DNA of 9,392 bases from Alphaproteobacteria bacterium (GTDB lineage Bacteria; Pseudomonadota; Alphaproteobacteria; Micavibrionales; Micavibrionaceae). The stretch lies in contig JAGRJZ010000061.1 in assembly GCA_020442505.1 (NCBI GenBank), forward strand, positions 1 through 9,392, in the 5' to 3' direction. How positions within the stretch are numbered: position 1 is the stretch's first letter; each line of letters starts with the position of its first letter. Positions 1 through 7,543 of this stretch are shown here, one piece after another. Below the pieces are notes generated by a model. The model was not told where the DNA came from. It did not search any database and saw only the letters and a list, made by a program, of their open reading frames with translations. A program made the translations under genes and the position numbers.

Positions 1-1214
1 GCGTCCCGGATTTCCATCCGCTCGTAAAAGCGAGGGCCACCGATGACCTTGTAGGGGATGCCCATCTGAATAAAGCGTTCCTCGAAGACGCGCATCTGAA
101 ACCCCGTCCGCACCAGCACAGCGATATCGTCCGCGGACCAGTTTTTGCCTTGCAATGCCTCGATCTCCTCCGCGATGAAGCGAGCCTCGGCCGGACCGTC
201 CCACAGCCCCCGGACGCTGATTTTTTCGCCCTCTTCCCCCGCGGTAAACAACGTTTTCCCTAAACGTCCTTCGTTTTGCGCGATGACCGCGTTGGCCGCC
301 CCCAGAATATGGGCCGTCGAGCGATAATTTTGCTCCAACCGGACGATTTGGGCGCCCGGAAAGTCCCGCTCAAATTTCAGGATGTTTCCGACCTCCGCCC
401 CCCGCCAGCCATAGATTGACTGGTCGTCGTCCCCGACGCAGCAGATATTTTGTGATCCTTGCGCCAAAAGCCGTAACCACAAATACTGCGCCACGTTTGT
501 ATCCTGATATTCATCGACCAGAATATATTTGAACCGACGGTGATAATCGGCAAGCACCTCCGCATGCCGGGGGTCTTTGAAGATCGCGATCATATGGAGA
601 AGCAAATCTCCGAAATCGCAAGCGTTTATCTCTTTCAGGCGTGTTTGATAGCGACGATAGATCGTCAGAATTTTTCCGTCCAGCGCGGACCCGGCCTCAT
701 CGGCGGTTAGATCCTCCGGTCGCTTTCCCTTGTTTTTAAACTGGTCGATCAAGGCAAGCGCCTGTTTGGGCGGATTCTTTTTCGGGTCGAGAGCCAGTCC
801 CTCCATAATCTGTTTTAGCAAACGCAGCTGATCGTCCGTGTCCAAAATCGTAAAATTGCTGCTCAATCCCGCCAGTTCCGCGTGGCGGCGGAGCATCCGG
901 GCCGCCAGCGCATGGAACGTTCCCAGCCACATCCCGTCGACGGGCTGGTCGATCAATGTCGCGACCCGCGCCCGCATTTCCTGCGCAGCCTTGTTGGTAA
1001 AGGTCACGGCGAGAATCTGACCGGGCCAGGCCCGCCCGATGCGCAGAATATGGGCTAGCCGCGTGGTCAGGACCCGGGTCTTGCCGGTTCCAGCACCGGC
1101 CAGAACCAAAAGCGCCCCTTCCGTTGTTTCGACGGCGGCGCGCTGCCCGGCGTTCAGCCCCGCCAGACAAGATTCGGCGGAAGCAGAATCAGGGGAAGAA
1201 TCAAAAGCCTGCAT
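1..1214 (-). CDS. uvrD: ATP-dependent DNA helicase UvrD/PcrA (partial, N-terminal part)
   Basis: Superfamily 1A 3'-to-5' DNA helicase for nucleotide-excision and mismatch repair and for clearing replication obstacles. The minus frame reads 404 codons without a stop from ATG at 1214 to the left edge, so the C-terminal part (rest of domain 2A, 2B) is outside the window. Visible in order: Q motif (LNAGQ, Q24), Walker A AGAGTGKT (39-46), motif Ia TFTNKAA (71-77), GTFHAL (98-103), Walker B DEYQDT (234-239), motif III GDDDQSIYGWRG (261-272), motif IV QNYRST (295-300), and the family segment GGPRFYER close to the edge. It diverges from putA across 145 bases. The Shine-Dalgarno is poor: AGGA lies about 13 bases before the ATG. 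UvrD and PcrA cannot be told apart without the C-terminus; Rep is less likely. Family membership is certain. Confidence 0.94.
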   Translation of the reverse strand, partial: MQAFDSSPDSASAESCLAGLNAGQRAAVETTEGALLVLAGAGTGKTRVLTTRLAHILRIGRAWPGQILAVTFTNKAAQEMRARVATLIDQPVDGMWLGTFHALAARMLRRHAELAGLSSNFTILDTDDQLRLLKQIMEGLALDPKKNPPKQALALIDQFKNKGKRPEDLTADEAGSALDGKILTIYRRYQTRLKEINACDFGDLLLHMIAIFKDPRHAEVLADYHRRFKYILVDEYQDTNVAQYLWLRLLAQGSQNICCVGDDDQSIYGWRGAEVGNILKFERDFPGAQIVRLEQNYRSTAHILGAANAVIAQNEGRLGKTLFTAGEEGEKISVRGLWDGPAEARFIAEEIEALQGKNWSADDIAVLVRTGFQMRVFEERFIQMGIPYKVIGGPRFYERMEIRD

Positions 1215-1325
1215 GATTTTTGTTTATTCCTAAGGTCAAGTGATTGCGCGAAGAACACTAAAACAATCCCCGCTTTCTGAAAAGACCTGGCCAACATCTT
1301 TATTTAAAGGCCCCGGCAAAAGCAA

Positions 1326-1360
1326 AAGACATTCCATGGATTTATGCTAAAATCCTCTCA
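1326..1360 (+). promoter_or_regulatory. Possible putA promoter giving a leaderless transcript
   Basis: AAGACA (1326-1331) could be a -35 box, with a 16-base spacer to TAAAAT (1348-1353), a 5-of-6 match to the -10 consensus. The same bases read GCTAAAAT, close to the GCTANAWC -10 form described for Caulobacter. A start about 7 bases downstream would fall at or next to the putA ATG (1360), which fits the lack of any Shine-Dalgarno before it. The rest of the 145-base gap shared with uvrD (1215-1359) shows no other convincing element. Pattern reading only. Confidence 0.35.
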
Positions 1361-4300
1361 TGTCGTTTTCTTTTCTCACCGACGAAGCCGTTGCGGTCGA
1401 AACGCTTTCGCAGGAACTGCCCTGGACGGAGGCCCGTTCCCGCGCCGTAAAAGGGCGGGCTGTCGATCTGGTTGAGAAAGCCCGCGCGGTTCCCCGCAAA
1501 ACGGCGGGGGAACTCGAATCGTTCCTGCGCGTTTACGGGCTCGAAACCCACGAAGGGCTTGCCCTTATGGCTCTGGCCGAAGCGTTTCTGCGCATTCCGG
1601 ACCCGGCAACTGCCGATGCCTTGATCGCCGACAAAATCGCCGATACGGACTGGCTGATGGACACGGACAAAGCGGATGACTGGATGGTCCGGGCCACGGG
1701 CATGGGGCTCCGCATGACTCGCCGAACGCTACAAAGCGTCTTTCACCGCTTGGGGAAACCGGTTATTCGCCGAGCCGTCAAGCGGGCCATGCGCATGATG
1801 GGCCGTCAGTTCGTCATCGGCCGAACCATCGAAGAAGCCGTCAGAAACGCGGCGCCCTATCGGGCCGCGGGCTATCGACCTTCCTACGACATGCTGGGGG
1901 AAGGGGCCCGAACGGAGGAAGACGCCGCCCGTTATTTCGAGTCCTACGACCGGGCGCTTGATTATATCGGCACCCACATCCCCCGCCGGGACTTAAACCG
2001 GCCCGGTATGTCGGTCAAACTCTCGGCCCTGCACCCGCGTTACGAATACGCGCATAGGGACACATGCATTCCCTTCATGGAGGAACGGTTGCAGGCCTTG
2101 TGCCGAAAAGCAGCCGGGTACAACGTCGCCCTGACCGTCGACGCCGAAGAATCATGGCGACTGGATTTGTCGCTGCAAATCATAGAGACCGTTCTGGCCG
2201 ATTCGCAAACGAAGGACTGGCGCGGATTCGGGCTGGCGGTACAGGCCTATGACAAGCGCTGTTTGCCCTTGATCGACCATCTCGAGGAACAAGCGATCCG
2301 GCATGATCGACGAATCAATGTGCGGCTGGTCAAGGGGGCTTATTGGGACACCGAGATTAAACGCGCCCAGATTCTGGGTCTGTCGAACTATCCGGTCTTC
2401 ACCCGCAAGGCCAATACGGATTTATCCTGGATCGCCTGCGCCCATCGGCTGCTGGAAAAACGCAAGCATCTTTATGCGCTTTTCGCGACGCATAACGCCC
2501 ACTCGGTCGCCGCGGTTCTCGAGATGGCCGGACCGGACCCTCGCGGGTTCGAATTCCAGCGCCTCCACGGCATGGGGGGCGCATTGCACGACACGCTTCT
2601 AAGGGAGGGACTCGCGGCCGGCGGGTTATACGCCCCGGTAGGCACGCACGAAGACCTCCTCCCCTATCTGGTACGGCGACTTCTGGAGAACGGCGCGAAC
2701 ACCTCCTTTGTTCACCAGCTTTCCAACCCGGACGTTCCGGCCGGACGACTGGCGCTGGATCCCGTCATCCGCGTACGAGACCGGGTCTGGACCGAGCATC
2801 GCCATCCGGCGATCCCCCTGCCGGTCGACCTTTACCGCACCGGGACAACCACCGATCGAAAAAACAGCACCGGGCTTGATCTGGGCAGCGATTCCGACGC
2901 CCAAGCCCTTTTGGCCGCGATGAAAAAGGCAATGGACGGAAAAAATCTCGTCGCGCAGCCTTTGCTATCCGGCAAGAGCGAAACGAAGGCCGGCACCGCG
3001 GTACCGATTCTGAATCCGGCCGATCCGAATCGAGCGGTCGGAGAACTCTGGGCGGCTACCCCGGCCCAGATTGAAAAGGCCTTTAGGGTCACCAGCAAGG
3101 GGTTCGAAAGCTGGCGCCGCACACCCGCCCGGAAACGCGCTGTTATTTTGGAGACGCTGGCCGATCTGCTCGAAGAAAACCGGGCGCTTTTGATGGGCTT
3201 ACTGGTCGAGGAAGCCGGCAAAACGATTCCCGACGCACTCGCCGAAATACGGGAAGCCGTTGATTTTTGCCGCTATTACGCTGCGCAGGGCCGTCGTCTT
3301 TTCGGTACAGACGGACAAATCATGGACGGACCGACCGGAGAGCACAATGTCCTGACCCTTGACGGACGAGGCGTCTTCGTTTGCATCAGCCCGTGGAACT
3401 TTCCGCTTGCGATTTTTCTGGGACAAATCGCCGCGGCGCTGATGGCCGGGAACGCGGTAATCGCCAAGCCTGCGGAGCAAACGCCCCTGATCGCCGCGGC
3501 AACAACGAAGCTTATTCTGAAAGCCGGCCTTCCCGCGGACGCCCTCGCGTTGCTTCCGGGGGATGGAACCGTCGGGGCGCAGATTGTCGCCCACCCCGCC
3601 GTCGCGGGCGTGGCTTTTACAGGCTCGACCGCCGTTGCCCGTCTTATCAATCGGACGCTTGCCGCAAAAGACGGTCCGATCGTTCCCCTGATCGCCGAGA
3701 CAGGGGGCCAGAACGCGATGATCGTCGACAGCTCCGCCTTGCCTGAACAAATCGTGGATGATGTCATTTTATCAGCTTTAGGCTCCGCCGGGCAACGCTG
3801 TTCCGCCTTGCGCGTTTTATACGTTCAAAACGAATCGGCGGACAGGCTGATCGCGATGCTGAAGGGCGCAATGGCGACCCGGCGGGTTGGAAACCCGGCG
3901 CATCTTAACAACGATATCGGACCGGTGATCGACCCGTCCGCGCGCGAAACGCTCGTCAAGCACCGTTCCTACCTTGACACCATCGGTCGCTTGATCGGAG
4001 ACATCCCGGTTCCGGAAACCATAAAAGGATATTTCTTTACACCATGCGCCTATGAAATCGATTCCATCGACCGACTGGAAGAAGAGGTCTTCGGGCCTAT
4101 TTTGCATGTGATCCGCTACGACGCGGCCGATCTGGACCGTGTCGTCGCCGCGATCAACGCGACCGGCTACGGCCTTACCTTCGGCGTGCATAGCCGGATC
4201 GGGGGACGGATGGCCACGCTCGCGGCACAATCCGGAGCCGGAAACGTTTATATAAACCGGGGCATGACCGGTGCCGTGGTCGGTTGCCAGCCTTTCGGAG

Positions 4301-4434
4301 GACAGGGCCTGTCCGGGACGGGCCCGAAGGCCGGCGGACCTCATTACCTATCGCGTTTCGCGACAGAAAAGCTGGTCTCTACCGACACAACGCGGCAGGG
4401 TGGAAACATGGCCCTCGTGTCCCTCGGCGATTGA
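1360..4434 (+). CDS. putA: Bifunctional proline dehydrogenase / glutamate-gamma-semialdehyde dehydrogenase PutA (short type A)
   Basis: Oxidises L-proline to glutamate: an FAD proline dehydrogenase passes electrons to the quinone pool and an NAD+ aldehyde dehydrogenase finishes the reaction, with channelling between them. 1024 residues. The PRODH barrel shows SVKLSALHPR (218-227, K220), VRLVKGAYWD (321-330), THNAHS (377-382), FEFQRLHGMG (397-406), Y424 and RRLLENGAN (439-447). K220, Y424, R439, R440 and E443 match the E. coli proline/FAD residues K329, Y540, R555, R556 and E559. The ALDH half shows SPWNFP (677-682, N680), general base E780 (AETGGQN) and nucleophile C814 (GSAGQRC), then QPFGGQGLSGTG near the end. 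There is no N-terminal ribbon-helix-helix domain and no extra C-terminal ALDH-like domain, so this is the minimal type A form and cannot repress its own gene. The in-frame ATG at 1336 is closed by TAA, so 1360 is the start. No PutR/Lrp-type regulator is adjacent. Confidence 0.97.
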   Translation: MSFSFLTDEAVAVETLSQELPWTEARSRAVKGRAVDLVEKARAVPRKTAGELESFLRVYGLETHEGLALMALAEAFLRIPDPATADALIADKIADTDWLMDTDKADDWMVRATGMGLRMTRRTLQSVFHRLGKPVIRRAVKRAMRMMGRQFVIGRTIEEAVRNAAPYRAAGYRPSYDMLGEGARTEEDAARYFESYDRALDYIGTHIPRRDLNRPGMSVKLSALHPRYEYAHRDTCIPFMEERLQALCRKAAGYNVALTVDAEESWRLDLSLQIIETVLADSQTKDWRGFGLAVQAYDKRCLPLIDHLEEQAIRHDRRINVRLVKGAYWDTEIKRAQILGLSNYPVFTRKANTDLSWIACAHRLLEKRKHLYALFATHNAHSVAAVLEMAGPDPRGFEFQRLHGMGGALHDTLLREGLAAGGLYAPVGTHEDLLPYLVRRLLENGANTSFVHQLSNPDVPAGRLALDPVIRVRDRVWTEHRHPAIPLPVDLYRTGTTTDRKNSTGLDLGSDSDAQALLAAMKKAMDGKNLVAQPLLSGKSETKAGTAVPILNPADPNRAVGELWAATPAQIEKAFRVTSKGFESWRRTPARKRAVILETLADLLEENRALLMGLLVEEAGKTIPDALAEIREAVDFCRYYAAQGRRLFGTDGQIMDGPTGEHNVLTLDGRGVFVCISPWNFPLAIFLGQIAAALMAGNAVIAKPAEQTPLIAAATTKLILKAGLPADALALLPGDGTVGAQIVAHPAVAGVAFTGSTAVARLINRTLAAKDGPIVPLIAETGGQNAMIVDSSALPEQIVDDVILSALGSAGQRCSALRVLYVQNESADRLIAMLKGAMATRRVGNPAHLNNDIGPVIDPSARETLVKHRSYLDTIGRLIGDIPVPETIKGYFFTPCAYEIDSIDRLEEEVFGPILHVIRYDAADLDRVVAAINATGYGLTFGVHSRIGGRMATLAAQSGAGNVYINRGMTGAVVGCQPFGGQGLSGTGPKAGGPHYLSRFATEKLVSTDTTRQGGNMALVSLGD

Positions 4435-4438
4435 AGCT

Positions 4439-4786
4439 CTACAACACCATCACGGCCATCGCCAGACAAAAACCGATGATATAAATCGAGATGCTGGCAG
4501 ACAGCAAAACCATCTGACGGACGCGGGGTGAATAATGAGCAAGAACCAAATATAGAAGAATCACAAGACTGTAGACAATCGTTCCGCGGATAAAAAGCGA
4601 CCCGTCCAGAAACGGAAACACCCCCGTCGGATACCCGAAGGCGTTCATCATCTCGATCTGCGTCCGCGCGGTGAGAAGACAACAGAGAACGAAGGCAAGC
4701 GCAACCACGCGCTGCGACTTATGAACCGCCAGAAACGTCACGGGCAGCCAGATAAAATCAATCCATTGATAGATAAAGGCGATCAT
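4439..4786 (-). CDS. Small multi-pass inner-membrane protein of unknown function
   Basis: 115 residues, mostly hydrophobic. I see about four membrane segments: near residues 5-20 (WIDFIWLPVTFLAV), 27-40 (VVALAFVLCCLLTA), 67-84 (IRGTIVYSLVILLYLVLA) and 92-114 (MVLLSASISIYIIGFCLAMAV). A short polar stretch between the second and third (RTQIEMMNAFGYPTG) and a YSPRVRQ loop carry most charged residues. No signal peptide, cysteine pair or catalytic motif is evident, and I cannot assign a family function. The TAG stop is 4 bases from the putA stop (convergent), and the start is 59 bases from the divergent bepA-like gene. No Shine-Dalgarno precedes ATG 4786. The consistent hydrophobic pattern and tight packing between two real genes argue that it is genuine. 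It resembles uncharacterised small proteins I associate with Micavibrio-like alphaproteobacteria, but only from memory. Confidence 0.8.
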   Translation of the reverse strand: MIAFIYQWIDFIWLPVTFLAVHKSQRVVALAFVLCCLLTARTQIEMMNAFGYPTGVFPFLDGSLFIRGTIVYSLVILLYLVLAHYSPRVRQMVLLSASISIYIIGFCLAMAVMVL

Positions 4787-4832
4787 ACTAAATTGGTACG
4801 CTAGCGTTGCGACGTGTTAAACGATAACAGAT

Positions 4833-4836
4833 AAGG
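4833..4836 (+). promoter_or_regulatory. Ribosome binding site favouring the GTG start of the M48 protease
   Basis: AAGG lies 9 bases before GTG 4846. The alternative in-frame ATG at 4873 has no purine-rich stretch at a suitable distance, so the GTG is preferred. Both choices leave an intact signal peptide. Confidence 0.5.
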
Positions 4837-4845
4837 CAATCCTTC

Positions 4846-6234
4846 GTGCCAGCATACCCTTCCTCGCAAAAAATGCATGCGCTTTTTCGTATTTTGACGT
4901 TTGTTTGCCTCACCGGGCTCGGCGTTCTTTTTAATGCCGGAGCGGTCAACGCCGAGAAAGGCGCAACCATCATTCGCGACACGGAAATCGAGCGAACGAT
5001 CAAAAGCTGGGCCGAACCGGTTATGACCGGCGCCGGGTACACCGTCGACCAAATTAATCTGGTGATCGTCGAGGACAACGCCGTTAACGCTTTTGTCGCA
5101 GGCGGCCCGAATATTTTTCTTTACACCGGTCTTCTTCTGGAAAGCCAGAACGCGGCCGAAATCGTCGGCGTGATCGCGCATGAGCTGGGCCATATCAGTG
5201 GCGGGCACCTGATCCGGGTACGGGGCGCCTTTGAGAACGCGTCCTACGAAAGCATGGTCGGGATGCTCCTGGGTCTTGGCGCCGCGATTTTAACGGGCAA
5301 TGGCGGCGTTGGGTCGGCCATCGCTCTGGGGACGCAATCGGCGGCCCAGCGAAGGTTTCTGTCTTTTTCCCGTACCCAGGAATCAAGCGCGGACCAAGCG
5401 GCCCTGAAAGCCATGGAAAAGGCGGAGATGAACCCCGAAGGTTTGATCTCCTTCATGCAAAAACTGGAATCCGAGGAGCTCCTTCCCGCAAGCCAACAAG
5501 ACGAATACGTACAGACCCACCCCCTCACGCGCAACCGGATCGCGGCGCTGGAAGCGGGAAAAGCGCGCTCCCCTTTTCGGGATCGTTCCTATCCCCCGGC
5601 ATGGAATGACGAACACGCCCGGGTCATAGCCAAACTGAAGGCGTTCATAACGCCGGAACGAATCGCGTGGGAATACGACCAGCAGGACAATTCGACGACG
5701 GCGCTTTACGCCAGAGCTATCGCGGCCTATCGCGAGAACAAGGTAGAGGAGGCTCTTGCAGGAAACGAAAAACTGATCGCCCGGGAACCGGACAACCCCT
5801 ATTTTTATGAATTGAAGGGTCAGATGCTGACTGATTTCGGCCGAGTCCGGGAGGCCCGAGCACCTTACGAGAAGGCGGTTTCCCTTTTGCCCGACGCGCC
5901 GCTGATCCGGATGGCTTATGCGCATACATTGATCGAGACCGCCGGGAACGACCGCGAACAACTACAAGAAGCGACCGTTCACCTGAAACGGGCCTTGCGG
6001 GACGAACCCCGTACCCCCCGGATCCATCGGTTATTGGCCACGGCCTATGGCCGCATGGGGGAAGAACCGCTGGCCAAGCTTCATCTGGCCGAAGAAGCGC
6101 TTTTGCAAAACCGGCTCGACGATGCCCGCGCGCTGGCGCAAAGCGCTTTGCGTGATCTGCCGGCCGATTCGGCGGGGTGGCTGCGTGCAAAAGATATTCT
6201 CTCCCAGCTTGAACAGGACACAAAAAAGAATTAG
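4846..6234 (+). CDS. Periplasmic M48 metalloprotease with C-terminal TPRs, BepA-like
   Basis: Zinc protease/chaperone of the outer-membrane quality-control type; in E. coli, BepA (487 residues) helps mature LptD and degrades stalled beta-barrel proteins. 462 residues here. A signal peptide (hydrophobic run about 16-33) ends in an AVNA site before EKGA. The zinc site is HELGH (H112, E113, H116) with third ligand E179 in QESSAD; D183 completes ExxxD. H225 in THPLTRNRI matches, by spacing, the E. coli H246 'His-switch' that can mask the zinc. Residues about 285-455 form helical TPR-like repeats, including ALYARAIAAYRENKVEEAL and PYFYELKGQMLTDFGR. The start is GTG 4846 (AAGG 9 bases upstream); ATG 4873 is the alternative. 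It is followed 99 bases later by another exported protein. LoiP/YcaL-type M48 proteases lack the TPR tail, so BepA-like fits best, but the client is unknown. Confidence 0.92.
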   Translation: MPAYPSSQKMHALFRILTFVCLTGLGVLFNAGAVNAEKGATIIRDTEIERTIKSWAEPVMTGAGYTVDQINLVIVEDNAVNAFVAGGPNIFLYTGLLLESQNAAEIVGVIAHELGHISGGHLIRVRGAFENASYESMVGMLLGLGAAILTGNGGVGSAIALGTQSAAQRRFLSFSRTQESSADQAALKAMEKAEMNPEGLISFMQKLESEELLPASQQDEYVQTHPLTRNRIAALEAGKARSPFRDRSYPPAWNDEHARVIAKLKAFITPERIAWEYDQQDNSTTALYARAIAAYRENKVEEALAGNEKLIAREPDNPYFYELKGQMLTDFGRVREARAPYEKAVSLLPDAPLIRMAYAHTLIETAGNDREQLQEATVHLKRALRDEPRTPRIHRLLATAYGRMGEEPLAKLHLAEEALLQNRLDDARALAQSALRDLPADSAGWLRAKDILSQLEQDTKKN

Positions 6235-6319
6235 GGTGTAACCCTTGCGTCTCCCGCAACGAATAGAGATTCAACTTTACAAGCCGCGTTGTCTCGCATC
6301 GTCGCCCAACCCTATGCTC

Positions 6320-6324
6320 AGGAG
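6320..6324 (+). promoter_or_regulatory. Ribosome binding site fixing the start of the DsbC/ScsC-like gene
   Basis: AGGAG ends 9 bases before ATG 6334, the strongest Shine-Dalgarno in the window. It selects ATG 6334 over the in-frame TTG at 6289, which would place 15 unneeded residues before a complete signal peptide. Confidence 0.8.
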
Positions 6325-6333
6325 ATTTTTGTC

Positions 6334-7080
6334 ATGAAACAGTTTTTACACGCTCTTCCTGCCGTTGCCTTGTTCTCCCTTACACCCGGAGCGCATGCCA
6401 GCCAATTTTCAGATACCCAAAAGGCCGAGATGGGAACGATCATCCGGGAATATCTTCTCGAAAACCCGGATGTCATTTTTGAAGCCGTGGAGAAAAGCCA
6501 GGACCAGCAGCGCATTCAGGAACAACAAAACTTTCAGGAGAAATTTTTGGAAAACCGGGAGGCGCTGATTAAAGATGCCCCCTTTGCCGGAAACCCGGAC
6601 GGGGACGTCGTGGTCGTCGAGTTTTTTGATTACAATTGCGGTTATTGCCACCGGGCGCTCAGTGATGTCATGGGTCTTTTGGAAAGCGATCCCGACGTGA
6701 AGGTCGTCTTCAAGGATATGCCGATCCTTAGCCCGCAATCCCAGGACGGTGCACGCTGGGCGATTGCGGCCGGGAAGCAGGGGCAGTATTTTGCATTTCA
6801 TAAAAAACTGATGGATCTCCCTGGCTCCAAAGATATGAAGGCCATGGAAAGAATCGCCGAAGAGCTAAACCTGGACCTGGAGCAGATGCGTCGTGACGCC
6901 GAAAGCGACGAAGTAAAAGCCGCGATCGAATCCAACTTATCCATGGCACGCGTCTTCGGGATTGGCGGCACGCCCGCCTTCATCATCGAGGACACGCTCG
7001 TCCCCGGCTATATGGGTCTGGACGCGTTGAAGAAAAGCGTTGCCGATGCCCGCGCCGCAAAACAGGCTCCGAAAAACTAG
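6334..7080 (+). CDS. Secreted DsbA-family thiol-disulfide oxidoreductase, ScsC/DsbC-like (CGYC)
   Basis: Periplasmic thioredoxin-fold enzyme handling disulfides in exported proteins. 248 residues from ATG 6334. The signal peptide MKQFLHALPAV... has a predicted AHA cleavage after residue 22. Residues about 23-85 form an amphipathic helical region (IIREYLLENPDVIFEAVEKS, then a Gln/Glu-rich helix) like the N-terminal domain of ScsC/Com1-type proteins, which makes Proteus mirabilis ScsC a trimeric isomerase. The thioredoxin fold follows: VVVEFFDYNCGYC with C102 and C105, and the cis-Pro loop GTP (213-215 region, P214). CGYC is the DsbC active-site motif, whereas E. coli DsbA has CPHC, so isomerase or reductase activity is inferred over simple oxidation. 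Its stop overlaps the aroQ ribosome binding site, so the two are likely cotranscribed. No DsbD/ScsB-type reductant is in the window. Confidence 0.9.
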   Translation: MKQFLHALPAVALFSLTPGAHASQFSDTQKAEMGTIIREYLLENPDVIFEAVEKSQDQQRIQEQQNFQEKFLENREALIKDAPFAGNPDGDVVVVEFFDYNCGYCHRALSDVMGLLESDPDVKVVFKDMPILSPQSQDGARWAIAAGKQGQYFAFHKKLMDLPGSKDMKAMERIAEELNLDLEQMRRDAESDEVKAAIESNLSMARVFGIGGTPAFIIEDTLVPGYMGLDALKKSVADARAAKQAPKN

Positions 7081-7083
7081 AGG
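7079..7083 (+). promoter_or_regulatory. aroQ ribosome binding site overlapping the upstream stop
   Basis: AGAGG includes the last two bases of the upstream TAG stop and ends 9 bases before GTG 7093. This layout suggests translational coupling and supports the GTG start. Confidence 0.65.
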
Positions 7084-7092
7084 CGCTTTGCC

Positions 7093-7536
7093 GTGATCCG
7101 TGTCTTAATTCTCTCCGGTCCCAATCTTAATCTTTTGGGAACCCGCGAGCCGGAGATATACGGCTATGATACCTTGGCCGACATTGAACGGATGTGCCGG
7201 GATAGAGCCGAGATTTACGGCTGGATCGTTGACTTCCGGCAATCCAACCACGAGGGGGAGCTGGTTACCTGGATTCAGGAATCCATCGGCGAAATCGATG
7301 GCTTAATTGTCAACGCAGCAGCTTACACGCATACCTCCATAGCCCTTCATGACGCACTGAAGATGCTAGGCGACACCCCGATCATCGAGGTCCATATCTC
7401 CGATCCCGAAAAACGGGAGTCTTTCCGCCACACGTCCTATATCACCCCGGTCGCGGCGGAAGTGATCAAGGGCTACGGCTCGAAGGGCTACGTGATGGCT
7501 CTGGAGCGCCTCTCGGTCCTCTTTGCCGGCGGATAA
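7093..7536 (+). CDS. aroQ: Type II 3-dehydroquinate dehydratase
   Basis: Third step of the shikimate pathway: cytosolic dehydration of 3-dehydroquinate to 3-dehydroshikimate by the dodecameric type II enzyme. 147 residues, the usual family length. Visible: SGPNLNLLGTREPEIYG with N11, R18 and catalytic Y23; SNHEGEL with H53 and E54; NAAAYTHTS (74-82); EVHIS with catalytic H101; and FRHTSYI with R112. These match the Mycobacterium enzyme (Tyr24, His101, Arg112) almost number for number. The start is GTG with a Shine-Dalgarno reaching into the preceding stop, so it is probably an operon partner of the CGYC protein. Its stop is 7 bases from the convergent XRE gene. In many alphaproteobacteria accB and accC follow aroQ, but here they do not. 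Confidence 0.96.
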   Translation: MIRVLILSGPNLNLLGTREPEIYGYDTLADIERMCRDRAEIYGWIVDFRQSNHEGELVTWIQESIGEIDGLIVNAAAYTHTSIALHDALKMLGDTPIIEVHISDPEKRESFRHTSYITPVAAEVIKGYGSKGYVMALERLSVLFAGG

Positions 7537-7543
7537 ACCACAC

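Noticed and set aside
1215..1359. An SOS (LexA) box of the alphaproteobacterial GAAC-N7-GAAC / GTTC-N7-GTTC type before uvrD.
   Set aside because: A single GAAC near GAAGAACAC is present, but the second half-site seven bases on is CAAT. No box is supported.
3199..4344. Long open frames on the minus strand opposite putA (for example 3199-3750 and 3817-4344).
   Set aside because: They lie opposite a certain gene with strong motifs, have low-complexity Arg/Gly/Ala-rich composition and no recognisable domain. They are antisense by-products of GC-rich codon use.
4798..4807. Perfect 10-bp palindrome ACGCTAGCGT in the gap between the small membrane protein and the BepA-like gene.
   Set aside because: A 10-bp palindrome is expected about nine times by chance in a window this size, and there is no second copy or longer flanking symmetry. 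Not called as an operator.
6233..6245. Hairpin AGGGT-GTA-ACCCT at the stop of the BepA-like gene, as a possible terminator.
   Set aside because: The stem is only 5 bp, the loop 3 bases, and no T-run follows, so it does not look like an intrinsic terminator.
6289..6333. TTG-initiated N-terminal extension of the CGYC protein.
   Set aside because: It puts 15 residues before a textbook signal peptide, whereas ATG 6334 has AGGAG at good spacing.
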